Shown: positions 17,118 to 26,666 of the stretch, piece by piece | Position numbering within the stretch: the stretch's first letter is position 1 | Layout of the letters: the number at the start of each line of letters is the position of its first letter | Assembly: GCA_044222395.1 (NCBI GenBank) | Contig: JBGANK010000003.1 | Coordinates: forward strand, 74,009-138,008 | Direction of reading: 5' to 3' | Length of the DNA: 64,000 nucleotides | DNA from: JAEUMD01 sp044222395 | GTDB lineage: Bacteria > Pseudomonadota > Alphaproteobacteria > Rhizobiales > Hyphomicrobiaceae | Notes under the pieces: generated by a model | What the model was told of the DNA's origin: nothing | What the model saw: the letters and a program-made list of their open reading frames with translations, nothing else | Databases searched by the model: none | Program-made: the position numbers and the translations under genes

Positions 17118-17546
17118 CTAAAGGCTCATGAGATAGGCGAGCACGTCGCCCTTCTCCTGTGGGGTGCATTCGCGACCCATCACGTCATTGCAGTTGCGCT
17201 TGAACCATTTCGCCACGTCGGCGGGATCGGTGAAGCGCTTGGGATTCACGGAAACCGCCATCGGTTCGATGCGCTTGCCAGCGCGCGTCTCACCAGGCGC
17301 CTTCAAATCAGTCGTGTGGCATGACGTGCACGACGGCGTTTCCGCGTTGCCGCCCTTGTGCTTGCCCTTGAAAAGCGTTTCGCCGCGCTTGGCATCGAAG
17401 CCGGCGAACGCGGGATCGGCTGCTTTCGCTGCCGCCTCGTAGCTCTGCACCAGCGACTGGTGTGCCGGGCTCATTGCCGCAATCGCGCTCGGCGTACCGG
17501 CGGCGGCAACGATCAGGGATAAGATTGTGCGTTTCAACGGGCTCAT
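17118..17546 (-). CDS. SHP-like monoheme cytochrome c (DUF1924 family)
   Basis: A 142-residue secreted cytochrome with a signal peptide (residues 1 to about 24) and one heme site, CTSCH (73-77). The pattern GxTLFKGKHKGG before the heme and RFTDPADVAKWFKRNCNDVMGRECTPQEKGDVLAYLMSL at the end is that of the sphaeroides heme protein family. In SHP an asparagine is the displaceable sixth ligand; Asn118 or Asn120, between Cys119 and Cys127, is the candidate here (inference from spacing). The start overlaps the upstream stop as ATGA. It is expected to receive electrons from the diheme cytochromes on either side. Confidence 0.88.
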   Translation of the reverse strand: MSPLKRTILSLIVAAAGTPSAIAAMSPAHQSLVQSYEAAAKAADPAFAGFDAKRGETLFKGKHKGGNAETPSCTSCHTTDLKAPGETRAGKRIEPMAVSVNPKRFTDPADVAKWFKRNCNDVMGRECTPQEKGDVLAYLMSL

Positions 17547-18748
17547 GATGACCTCGCTTGTGTTGCGACTTGAGTCTTCGGGATCGTGATGTTGCGCGGC
17601 GAGAAGCGACCGCTTTCGGCGTCGAGATGACATGCCGTGCAGTTGAGCTTGCCGCCGACGGGCTTTTCCTTGAAGGCAGCCTCGGGCACGTCGCGATGCA
17701 GCCGCTTCCAGCTTTCGCGCGCGGTGATGCGAAGGGCGTCTTCAGGCTTTGCTGTCGGATCGGGTTTCTTGTCGGGACGCCTCAATACATTGGCCGGCTT
17801 CGTGTCGAAGGACTCCGCAGCATTCGACTCAAGATAGGTCTTGATCTCGGTGAAAAGCGGCTCGTCGAGAGAGGCGTTCTCACCGAAGTGCTGGGCCAGT
17901 CCCGCCATGACGGCTTGCCAGGTCTGCTTCGTCGCCAGGCTGGGGTGGTGGACTGCGTGGCACGATTTGCATTCCTTGACGACGATGGCCGGCATCGGGG
18001 CCGCAGGCACGCCATGAGCAGGCAGCAGCGACAGGTAAGTGATTGCGCCGCCTATCGACAGCAGCAGTGCTACCGTCAGCGCGGCTGCGAGACCGGGACG
18101 CGCGGAGGCCAGCTTTGATGATGCCTCACGTCGTTGCTTCCAGCCCGTCACCATGGCGCGGGCGAGATTCTCTCGCGAACGAAGGCTTTCGAACAGCACG
18201 CCGGCGACGTGTAGCGCGATGAGGCCGAGCAGCGCGAAGGCCAGCGCTTCGTGAAGTTCCTTGACCTCACGCGCGGTGGCAAATGTCAGATAAGGTGCGG
18301 CCGGCCCATCCTTGAACACGCCGCCGAGCACGATCACGCCAGTTGCCGTCGCGGCAATCAGCACCGTCAGCAGCGCCAGGATCATCATGGCGGCTATCGG
18401 GTTGTGTCCGGTATGCGCGCCTGCATGGCCCTTCACGATCTCCATCAGGTGCCGCAAAGTCGCCAGCGGATTGCGCACGAAGTTCGAGAAGCGGGCGTGC
18501 GTCGAACCGGTAAAGCCCCAGACGATGCGGAACATGACCAGCGCGGCGATGGCCGAACCGGCGATGATGTGCACATCGAAGGTCGACGGCTCGTCAAAGA
18601 AGCCAGTCACCAGGGCGATCGTCACCAGCGCAACAAAGGACCAGTGCACGAGGCGGACCGGCAGATCCCACACCTTGATACGATCGATTTGTGGCGCAGC
18701 TCCATCCGCGGTTGGGCTTCTATCTGCGCTGCCAGCCAAGACTTTCAT
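17543..18748 (-). CDS. Cytochrome b561 fused to a diheme cytochrome c (DHC) domain
   Basis: A 401-residue fusion. Residues 25-200 form a four-helix di-heme b561 membrane domain (VWDLPVRLVHWSFVALVTIALVTGFF, later ELHEALAFALLGLIALHVAGVLFE). Candidate heme-b histidines are His35, His60, His166 and His180. Another helix lies at about 220-243. The periplasmic part has heme-c sites CKSCH (260-264) and CTACH (370-374), with the DHC signature HPSLATKQTWQAVMAGLAQHFGENASLDE. In other bacteria b561 and DHC are often separate genes next to SHP; here they are one polypeptide, so quinol electrons can pass within a single protein. It leads the operon. Confidence 0.9.
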   Translation of the reverse strand: MKVLAGSADRSPTADGAAPQIDRIKVWDLPVRLVHWSFVALVTIALVTGFFDEPSTFDVHIIAGSAIAALVMFRIVWGFTGSTHARFSNFVRNPLATLRHLMEIVKGHAGAHTGHNPIAAMMILALLTVLIAATATGVIVLGGVFKDGPAAPYLTFATAREVKELHEALAFALLGLIALHVAGVLFESLRSRENLARAMVTGWKQRREASSKLASARPGLAAALTVALLLSIGGAITYLSLLPAHGVPAAPMPAIVVKECKSCHAVHHPSLATKQTWQAVMAGLAQHFGENASLDEPLFTEIKTYLESNAAESFDTKPANVLRRPDKKPDPTAKPEDALRITARESWKRLHRDVPEAAFKEKPVGGKLNCTACHLDAESGRFSPRNITIPKTQVATQARSS

Positions 18749-18958
18749 GGGTTGTACCCGCTCGTTGATCGGAGTGAATGGATAGCAAGGCGGCGATTGC
18801 ACCCTTCTGACACCCGTTGTCAGCATTCGGTAATGTTGTTTGCAGCGCCCCGCTCGCGGCACGCGGCAGCCGCAAGCGTTCGTTCATCGCCTGCTGTTAA
18901 CGCTCAACTGGTTGTGGAAGCACGTTGTCTGGCGCGAGGCGGCAGCGGGGATCGATGC

Positions 18959-19699
18959 ATGTTCTTTCTTGGTGGTGATCAGCCGCGCGCCACGCTCGGC
19001 CACATCGGGCATGTACCGATCCGTGTCGACGTGACTTTCATACTGGTGCCGATGCTCTATCTGGGCAATCTGCCGCAGCAAGATCCGATCGGTGGACTGA
19101 TGCACGGAGTCCTGCTGACGGCGGGGCTGTTCGTGTCGATCCTGCTGCACGAGCTTGGGCATGGAATCGTGGCGCACCGAAACCGCATGCACGTGGAGGA
19201 GCTGGTGGTCGGCGGCTTCTACGGTTATGCGCGCCTGCATGGACTGGCACCGACTCGGCTCAGTGCAGCTCTCGTGCTGTTTGCGGGTCCGCTCGCCAAC
19301 TTGTCGATTTTCCTGTGGCTGTGGGTGCTGATCGGCTTTCCGACAGTCTCCCTCCATGGCGGGATCGGCGCGCCGCTGCTGGGCTACACGACCATCTACC
19401 ACTACCCGACGCTCTATGGCGCGGCGTGGTCGCTGGCGATGATGAATTTCGCCATGTTCGTCTTCAATCTGATGCCGGCGTTTCCGCTCGACGGCGGCAG
19501 GATCTGGCGACTGCTGCTGTCGAAGCGCATGGAGAATGCGGATGCCGTAAAGCTCATCGCCGGTTTCGGGATTGCGGTCGGTATCGTCGTGTGCCTATTG
19601 AGCGGGTCATTCAGCTTCATTGGCCTGCTGGTCGGACTGCAGATCGCCTGGCAGAACTACGAGGCGTTCCACAATCCCACGCGCGCACTCGGCGATTGA
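18959..19699 (+). CDS. Site-2 protease (M50) family protein
   Basis: A 246-residue integral membrane metalloprotease. Zinc ligands are visible in LLHELGHGI (HELGH, 64-68), and the third ligand region is NLMPAFPLDGGR (Asn170 to Asp178). Five to six hydrophobic helices surround them. The start ATG at 18959 is used because conserved sequence (MFFLGGDQPRATLGHIGHVPIRV) begins there. The open frame continues far upstream only because it is antisense to the cytochrome operon. No PDZ or CBS domain is present, so this is a minimal SREBP-type S2P; the substrate is unknown. Confidence 0.88.
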   Translation: MFFLGGDQPRATLGHIGHVPIRVDVTFILVPMLYLGNLPQQDPIGGLMHGVLLTAGLFVSILLHELGHGIVAHRNRMHVEELVVGGFYGYARLHGLAPTRLSAALVLFAGPLANLSIFLWLWVLIGFPTVSLHGGIGAPLLGYTTIYHYPTLYGAAWSLAMMNFAMFVFNLMPAFPLDGGRIWRLLLSKRMENADAVKLIAGFGIAVGIVVCLLSGSFSFIGLLVGLQIAWQNYEAFHNPTRALGD

Positions 19700-19835
19700 G
19701 GCAAGTAATTCCGCGGGGGCACCGATGCCAAAGAGGCGCACAGGCAGCAAAAAGGGCGTCGTTCTTCCGCGTCGTGGATGACGGCCAACCGCGCGCGTCG
19801 CTAAAGTCGGGCGGATCTCAGCGTGCCCGGTTGTC

Positions 19836-20651
19836 ATGACGCGTTACAAACTGAACAAGACGCTCCGCCGTTCGTATCTGGTGCTTGGACTCGTGCTCGC
19901 CGTGGCTTTCATCGCGCGCATGTCGGGGCACATCCCCGGGCTTTCGGGCAGCAGCGCCGAGCAGTTTCTCAAGGACATCTACGATTATCTCAAGGACATG
20001 GCGCTGGTGCTGGTGACGGTGATCGCCGCCTACCTCGCCAACGTGTTCCAGAAGCGCTCCAAGTTCATCGAGAACCTGGAACAGGAGTGGCGCGGCATCG
20101 TGGCGACGAAGTCGGCGCTGGCGGGCTATTGCGACAGGCCCTATCCGACGATCGACGACTATGTCACCGCCTATTCGCGCATTTCCGACGCGATCGACAA
20201 CATGCGCGTGGTCTATCGCAACGCCGGTGAAACCTCGGGGCTGGTCGGCCTCTACCCCTATGCGCCCCTGCACGACATGCGGCGCGCGCTGCAATGGCTC
20301 GACCCGCGCAAGAAGCCCAACACGACCGCGGCGGAGCGCAAGCTGGCACAAGACGCCATCCTGCAGTCGTTCTTCGCACTCAGAGAGAATTTCCTGGAAG
20401 AACTCGACCTCGACGAGCCGCATCACCCGCTACTCATTTCGGGCGGGCGGCGTCTGAAACAGCCGGGGTCGACGCGGGCGGCGCGGCAGGAACAGGACCG
20501 GCAAAGAAAGCGGCAGGACGAGCAGCCGCAGCCGCGTCCCGATGTCGATACGCTGTTGTCGCATCTCTATTACGAGGAACAGCAGTCGGACCAGCGCTCG
20601 GTCAATGGCAATGGCGTGGGTACCACTCAGGCGCGCGGGCGCGACGTGTAG
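19836..20651 (+). CDS. Membrane-anchored protein of unknown function
   Basis: A 271-residue protein. Two hydrophobic segments near residues 13-30 and 53-70 (LVLGLVLAVAFIA and MALVLVTVIAAYLANVF) are followed by a long soluble helical region. The segment EWRGIVATKSALAGYCDRPYPTIDDYVTAYSRISDAIDNMRVVYRN looks like a folded helical domain. The last 60 residues are polar and disordered, rich in Gln, Arg and Pro. The family is not recognised. The 3' end overlaps the convergent J-domain gene by 25 bp. Confidence 0.7.
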   Translation: MTRYKLNKTLRRSYLVLGLVLAVAFIARMSGHIPGLSGSSAEQFLKDIYDYLKDMALVLVTVIAAYLANVFQKRSKFIENLEQEWRGIVATKSALAGYCDRPYPTIDDYVTAYSRISDAIDNMRVVYRNAGETSGLVGLYPYAPLHDMRRALQWLDPRKKPNTTAAERKLAQDAILQSFFALRENFLEELDLDEPHHPLLISGGRRLKQPGSTRAARQEQDRQRKRQDEQPQPRPDVDTLLSHLYYEEQQSDQRSVNGNGVGTTQARGRDV

Positions 20652-21166
20652 ATCGGCTCGGCCATGGTCGGCGCGCGGCCGATCGAGACGCGATGCGACT
20701 TCTCAAGGGCCTGGAAAGCGAGATTAATGCGACGCGACATCGCCGACAGGTAGTCGTTCACCTCGGCCGGGAGTTCGGCCGTCGCGTAGCGGTCGGGATG
20801 ATAGGTCTTGGCCAGATCAACGTAAGCCTTGCGGACGTCTTCGTAGCTGGAGCCGGTGCGCAAACCCAGGACCTGGTAGGGATCGAACATGTCCTCCTGG
20901 CGCATTACCGAGCGAAGCTGGCCGGCGCCCGGCACCTGGATCAGCCGCAGTGCGCGGATCGTGCTCTTGGCGATCAGCCGGCTCTCCTCGCCATAGGCGC
21001 GAAACTCGATGAACACGTTGCCGCCGTTCAGAACCTCGTGCACCGGCCGGCCGGCGGGCATCAGCAGGTCGCCTTTCAGCACCACCTGGTCGTCCATCGT
21101 CAATTCTGCCGGCACGACAACGCTTTGGCCCTGAACCATATTGTCAACGCGGGTGCGCTCGAACAT
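20627..21166 (-). CDS. J-domain (DnaJ-type) protein with N-terminal extra domain
   Basis: A 179-residue protein. Residues 95-155 are a J domain: DPYQVLGLRTGSSYEDVRKAYVDLAKTYHPDRY, with the HPD tripeptide at 123-125 that stimulates Hsp70 ATPase. Residues 10-80 form a separate beta-rich domain (ELTMDDQVVLKGDLLMPAGRPVHEVLNGG...VFIEF). Gly/Phe and zinc-finger regions of DnaJ are absent, so this is a class III co-chaperone with a specialised client. It is divergent from typA. Confidence 0.85.
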   Translation of the reverse strand: MFERTRVDNMVQGQSVVVPAELTMDDQVVLKGDLLMPAGRPVHEVLNGGNVFIEFRAYGEESRLIAKSTIRALRLIQVPGAGQLRSVMRQEDMFDPYQVLGLRTGSSYEDVRKAYVDLAKTYHPDRYATAELPAEVNDYLSAMSRRINLAFQALEKSHRVSIGRAPTMAEPIYTSRPRA

Positions 21167-21450
21167 CGATCGAATTCCTGTGTTCCGGACTGGGACGGCG
21201 GCTAACCCGCGGCCCGCTTTTCGGGGTCATTGCCAGGGACAGGAGCAAGATCCGTGCAAATCCGCCAGCAAGCGGGGTTGCCGGCCAGGCTGCGGATTGC
21301 CGCTCGATTCCGTGTCGACGATGTGACAGCGGCGCTGCTGGCGGGGGCCCGGCGGATGTGTTACCTCCTCGCGCGATTTTGCGCCGCACAAGATGCGTGC
21401 CATTCGGCTGGCGCACCACTTGCCCGAGACGGGCCTAATCCGGGACACCC

Positions 21451-23277
<1,827 letters not shown>

Positions 23278-23499
23278 GCCTTCACGCCCTTTGCTTATGC
23301 GGGACCGCTTCCGGCCGACCGCAGCCATCGACAGTTCGTTCAGATTTTTGTGAGCGCTCGGGCCGCGGCGCAAGTGCTATGCACGCGCAGTGGCTTCAAA
23401 GTGCCAGGAACCGGTTGGCGGCTCGTGCGTTCAACTCGTCAACGCCGATGCCAATCATAGCGTCTCGAGTTTCTCTGAAGACAGATGGAGGTGAATGAG

Positions 23500-23775
23500 A
23501 TGAAGCGATTTGCAGCAATTGTGACTGGTTTGTTCCTCGTGTTTCCGTCCACATTCGCATACGCTGAGGATGATGCAAAGCCGAGCGATGCGGAACTGAA
23601 ATCGATCGGCGCCGCGGTCGAAGCGATGGGCTGCAAGGATTGGGACGAGATCGACAAGGAAACAAAAAAGGACGGCAGCTACCACTTCGAGGTCGACGAC
23701 GCCCAATGCGCGGATGGCCAGTACGACCTCAAATTCGACAAGGATTTCAAGCTGATCAGCAAGTCGAAGGATTGA
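23500..23775 (+). CDS. Small secreted PepSY-like protein
   Basis: A 91-residue protein with a signal peptide (MKRFAAIVTGLFLVFPSTFAYA). The mature part is acidic (DAELKSIGAAVEAMGCKDWDEIDKETKKDGSYHFEVDDAQCADGQYDLKFDKDFKLISKSKD) and contains two cysteines. The alternation of EVDDAxCxDGxYDLKFDxDFKLIS resembles PepSY-like periplasmic domains. GGAGG lies 8 nt before the ATG at 23500. Function unknown. Confidence 0.75.
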   Translation: MKRFAAIVTGLFLVFPSTFAYAEDDAKPSDAELKSIGAAVEAMGCKDWDEIDKETKKDGSYHFEVDDAQCADGQYDLKFDKDFKLISKSKD

Positions 23776-23879
23776 GCTGCTCTGCTCCTTACTGACGTGG
23801 GCACGGGCGGGCGAGCATCACGAATTCCATCTGTGCGAGGGCAGGCCCGAGTTGCGTTCAACCATGCCGGCATGAAAAT

Positions 23880-23909
23880 GGCCCGCCCTGAATAGGATCA
23901 GGGCGGGCC
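23880..23909 (-). terminator. Rho-independent terminator of the shorter Met-rich gene
   Basis: GGCCCGCCCTGA (23880-23891) pairs with TCAGGGCGGGCC (23898-23909). On the minus strand the stem is followed by ATTTTCA. It lies about 46 bp after the stop at 23956. Confidence 0.8.
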
Positions 23910-23955
23910 AACTTCTTATTGTTTGTCATTCTGCCAAATCGTTGGAGATGAGATG

Positions 23956-24276
23956 TTACTTCTTCTCATCTTTCTTCTTGGCGTCGCCCGACATACCGGA
24001 CATGCCGCCCATGGCCTTGAGACGCTGCTCGGCCTCGGCGGGAGAGCGTCCTTCCATGCCGACCATGTTGTCAGGCTGCATTCCCGACATGCCGCTCATG
24101 CCCTTCTGACCAGACATTCCCGACATGCCACCCATGCCGCTCATGCCCTTCTGGTCGCCCGACATTCCGGACATGCCGCCCATACCGCTCATGCCTTTTT
24201 GCTCTTGAGCCGATGCCGCAGTGGCGATGGCGCAGGAAACAAGTGCAGCACCAGCAAGCTTCAGGATCTTCCACAT
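23956..24276 (-). CDS. Methionine-rich GMSGM-repeat secreted protein (short paralogue)
   Basis: A 106-residue protein with a signal peptide (MWKILKLAGAALVSCAIATAASAQ). It is followed by tandem GMSGM units with the spacers DQK or QK, then a non-repeat segment (MQPDNMVGMEGRSPAEAEQRLKAM) and a lysine/acid tail (GDAKKKDEKK). It is nearly identical in signal peptide and tail to the longer gene at 24871, so the pair arose by duplication. The composition (very high Met and Gly, no Cys in the mature part) resembles the pentapeptide MxKDx-type repeat proteins. Met-rich MxxM spacing suggests Cu(I) binding or an oxidant sink; this is inference. Confidence 0.75.
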   Translation of the reverse strand: MWKILKLAGAALVSCAIATAASAQEQKGMSGMGGMSGMSGDQKGMSGMGGMSGMSGQKGMSGMSGMQPDNMVGMEGRSPAEAEQRLKAMGGMSGMSGDAKKKDEKK

Positions 24277-24790
24277 AGAATCTATTCTCCCAGTCCTAGT
24301 CATGTTGGAACAAACGGCTCTTAGGCGCCCGCTCGCGAGCACCGGATGGCTGCCGTTCGGAATTCGGGCCCCGACTCACAGCCCTCGCCAGCGGCACTCA
24401 GCATTTACTCCATCTGAGGTCAACTGCCGGGGCGCATTAGAGTTGCACGCCGTGGCAAAAAATTGCGCAATATTTGGACGTTGCAGCATTCTGTTGTGCA
24501 TTTTTTCGGGCAAGTTCGGGCGGAGACTTATCACGAGCCAAGGTGGCGGGTCGGCTGGGACAGGGTGTGTGATTTCGCCACATCGGAGGTTGCGACGGAG
24601 ATCAAACCAGGGCGAGGGCTCAAGCAGGCCCGATCTCAGCAGCACCGCCTCAGCTGCCACGTTCCGCCCATGCCTCCAATTGGTAATCTGATCATGGCCA
24701 ATACCTGAACCCGAATCGGTTCCAACCCTGCGCAATGGGCGAGCGAACAGCGACGGTTCTGAATGCGCTGCCGTGAGCCGCTCAGGCATG

Positions 24791-24824
24791 AAAAAAGCCC
24801 GCCCCGATATCGATCGGGGCGGGC
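24791..24824 (-). terminator. Strong rho-independent terminator of the longer Met-rich gene
   Basis: GCCCGCCCCGAT (24797-24808) pairs with ATCGGGGCGGGC (24813-24824) around a 4-nt loop. On the minus strand it is followed by TTTTTT (24791-24796 complement). It lies 46 bp after the stop at 24871. Confidence 0.9.
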
Positions 24825-24870
24825 CAAGTGTCCAGTATCCGGCATTACGCCGAAATCGTTTGGGGGGAGA

Positions 24871-25371
24871 TTACTTCTTCTCGTCCTTCTTCTCGTCCTT
24901 CTTGGCGTCGCCCGACATGCCCGACATGCCACCCATGCCGCTCATGCCCTTCTGGCCGGACATGCCCGACATGCCACCCATGCCACTCATGCCCTTCTGA
25001 TCGCCAGACATGCCAGACATGCCACCCATGCCGCTCATGCCCTTCTGATCGCCGGACATGCCAGACATGCCACCCATGCCGCTCATGCCCTTCTGATCGC
25101 CGGACATGCCAGACATGCCACCCATGCCGCTCATGCCCTTCTGGCCGGACATGCCAGACATGCCGCCCATTCCACTCATACCCTTCTGATCGCCAGACAT
25201 ACCGCTCATGCCCTTCTGATCACCGGACATGCCAGACATGCCCTTCTGATCGCCGGACATGCCAGACATGCCGCCCATGCCGCTCATGCCCTTCTGCTCT
25301 TCAGCCGTCGCCGCAGTGGCGAGGGCGCAAGAGATAAGGGCAGCACCAGCAAGCTTGAGGATCTTCGACAT
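24871..25371 (-). CDS. Methionine-rich GMSGM-repeat secreted protein (long paralogue)
   Basis: A 166-residue protein: a signal peptide (MSKILKLAGAALISCALATAATA), then nine GMSGM-based units, most of them GMSGMGGMSGMSG plus DQK or QK, then GDAKKDEKKDEKK. About one residue in five is methionine. The mature protein has no Cys, Trp, Tyr or Phe, so it is probably disordered in the periplasm. The repeat is also exact at DNA level (48-bp period), so copy number should vary between strains. The function is not known; periplasmic copper buffering or methionine oxidation scavenging are possible. Confidence 0.75.
   Translation of the reverse strand: MSKILKLAGAALISCALATAATAEEQKGMSGMGGMSGMSGDQKGMSGMSGDQKGMSGMSGDQKGMSGMGGMSGMSGQKGMSGMGGMSGMSGDQKGMSGMGGMSGMSGDQKGMSGMGGMSGMSGDQKGMSGMGGMSGMSGQKGMSGMGGMSGMSGDAKKDEKKDEKK
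24907..25300. repeat. In-frame 48/45-bp tandem repeat encoding GMSGM units
   Basis: The minus-strand unit encodes GMSGMGGMSGMSGDQK (16 residues, 48 bp), with 45-bp variants lacking Asp and two shortened 30-bp variants. Copies differ by only a few bases, indicating recent expansion or gene conversion. Confidence 0.85.
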
Positions 25372-25863
25372 GTATCTTTTCTCCCAGTCACAGTCGCGTT
25401 GCTACAAACGGCTTGAAGGCGCTCGTTCGCGAGCGCCGGCTGGTTGCCGTTTCGAAATCAGGCCCCAACCCTCGGCCCCTTTACAGCGGCGCTCAGTATT
25501 CACTCCGCCTGAGGACCACCGCCGGGCGCGCATTAGAAAGGCAGGTCATGGCGAAAAGTTGCGCAATAGTTGGAAGTCACAGCAATCTCTTATGAAATAT
25601 TGCGGCCTAGTTCTGACCAAGATCAGCACCCAGTCGATGATTCCGCTTTTGGCAGCAAGCCGCCTGATTTGGCCAAGGTAGATATCCCGTGGGCTGCGAA
25701 TCGATAAAGGGATCTGGTTAACGGCAGCACTTGTCGGGCCTTTCCAGCATCTGAGAAGCGCCGGAACCCTGCTTGGCAGCAGAGTTAACCAACTTCCTGA
25801 AGGGTTTGTTGATCGTTCAATGTCAAGGTCGTTCAAACCTTATTTTCAAGCAGAGCCAAACCT
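25372..25863. other. Non-coding region with a duplicated promoter block
   Basis: No gene is seen in these 492 bp. The first 200 bp resemble the region upstream of the shorter Met-rich gene (24277-24490). Shared words are caaacggct, cgcattaga and ttgcgcaata followed by ttgga. The rest, before the plus-strand gene at 25864, holds nothing recognised. Confidence 0.55.
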
Positions 25864-26448
25864 ATGAACCTCATGGCCGACGCGCGACTGTTTCACGTGG
25901 TGCAGCACGCGCATGTCCACAAATTCGTAGAGAAGCCATATGCCGGGGGCCATGCCAGCGCGCCAGTGCTGCTCGTGCTGTCAGGCCTTGCCATCGCCGG
26001 ACTTGTCGCGGCGTCCATCTTCGTCCCCGCTGCCGTAGCTCCCATGATCGTGGCAACCGCTATCCTCATGGTCGGCGCGGTGGGACTAGCCCTGTTCAGC
26101 CTCTATGCCACCGGCGAGATTATCGAAGCGCGCTTCGACAAAGGCCGGAATTGCGCTCAACTGCTTTATCGCGGACCAACCGCTCATACCGTGTGGGATA
26201 TTCCGCTCAACCGCATCTCTGGCGCACGCATGGCCATGCGCTATGATGAAAATGGCGCGAAAGTCGCAACGCCGGAGCTGGAACTGACGAATGGGCGCAC
26301 GATCGATCTACCGGCCTCCACCACGTGGCAAGATATCGAGGCCATTCGCGCGCTGATTGCCGAAGATACTTCGAATAGCGATGCCGCCTGGGCGCGCAAG
26401 GCGAGCGTCCGCCAGGGCGCGCGCACGCGAGGCAAGAACACGCGCTGA
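25864..26448 (+). CDS. Two-helix membrane protein of unknown function
   Basis: A 194-residue protein. A cytoplasmic N-terminus (residues 1-30) is followed by two strong hydrophobic helices (APVLLVLSGLAIAGLVAASIFV and APMIVATAILMVGAVGLALFSLY). The soluble domain (FDKGRNCAQLLYRGPTAHTVWDIPLNRISGARM, PELELTNGRTIDLPASTTWQDIEAIRALI) reads like a PH-like or bPH-type domain, as in small membrane bPH proteins; this is tentative. The tail is basic. No clear operon partner. Confidence 0.65.
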   Translation: MNLMADARLFHVVQHAHVHKFVEKPYAGGHASAPVLLVLSGLAIAGLVAASIFVPAAVAPMIVATAILMVGAVGLALFSLYATGEIIEARFDKGRNCAQLLYRGPTAHTVWDIPLNRISGARMAMRYDENGAKVATPELELTNGRTIDLPASTTWQDIEAIRALIAEDTSNSDAAWARKASVRQGARTRGKNTR

Positions 26449-26666
26449 GCACAGCCAACAACAGGGCAGCATCAACCCTCGCCGGCTCTCACCCTATATC
26501 GCTCACCTGTGATCCTTCGCGATACCACGACGGTGGAGCGAATCCATTCGTTCAGCGGTGACGGCACCGCATTATTGCATTTCAGCGGCAAGAGTGATCG
26601 CAGTGCAGCGGCCGGCATCCACTATTCTTGTTGCCGGGAACTTTGACTTGGCGGTCGCGCCTTCTT

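Noticed and set aside
18251..18958. Upstream extension of the site-2 protease frame
   Set aside because: The extra 236 codons are antisense to the b561 fusion gene and carry no conserved sequence; the M50 protein starts at 18959.
24907..25300. Possible CRISPR array
   Set aside because: The repeats are contiguous, in frame and coding, with no unique spacers.
24763..25416. Plus-strand open frame encoding His/Ala-rich repeats over the Met-rich gene
   Set aside because: It is the antisense reading of the 48-bp repeat; only the minus strand has a signal peptide, ribosome site and terminator.
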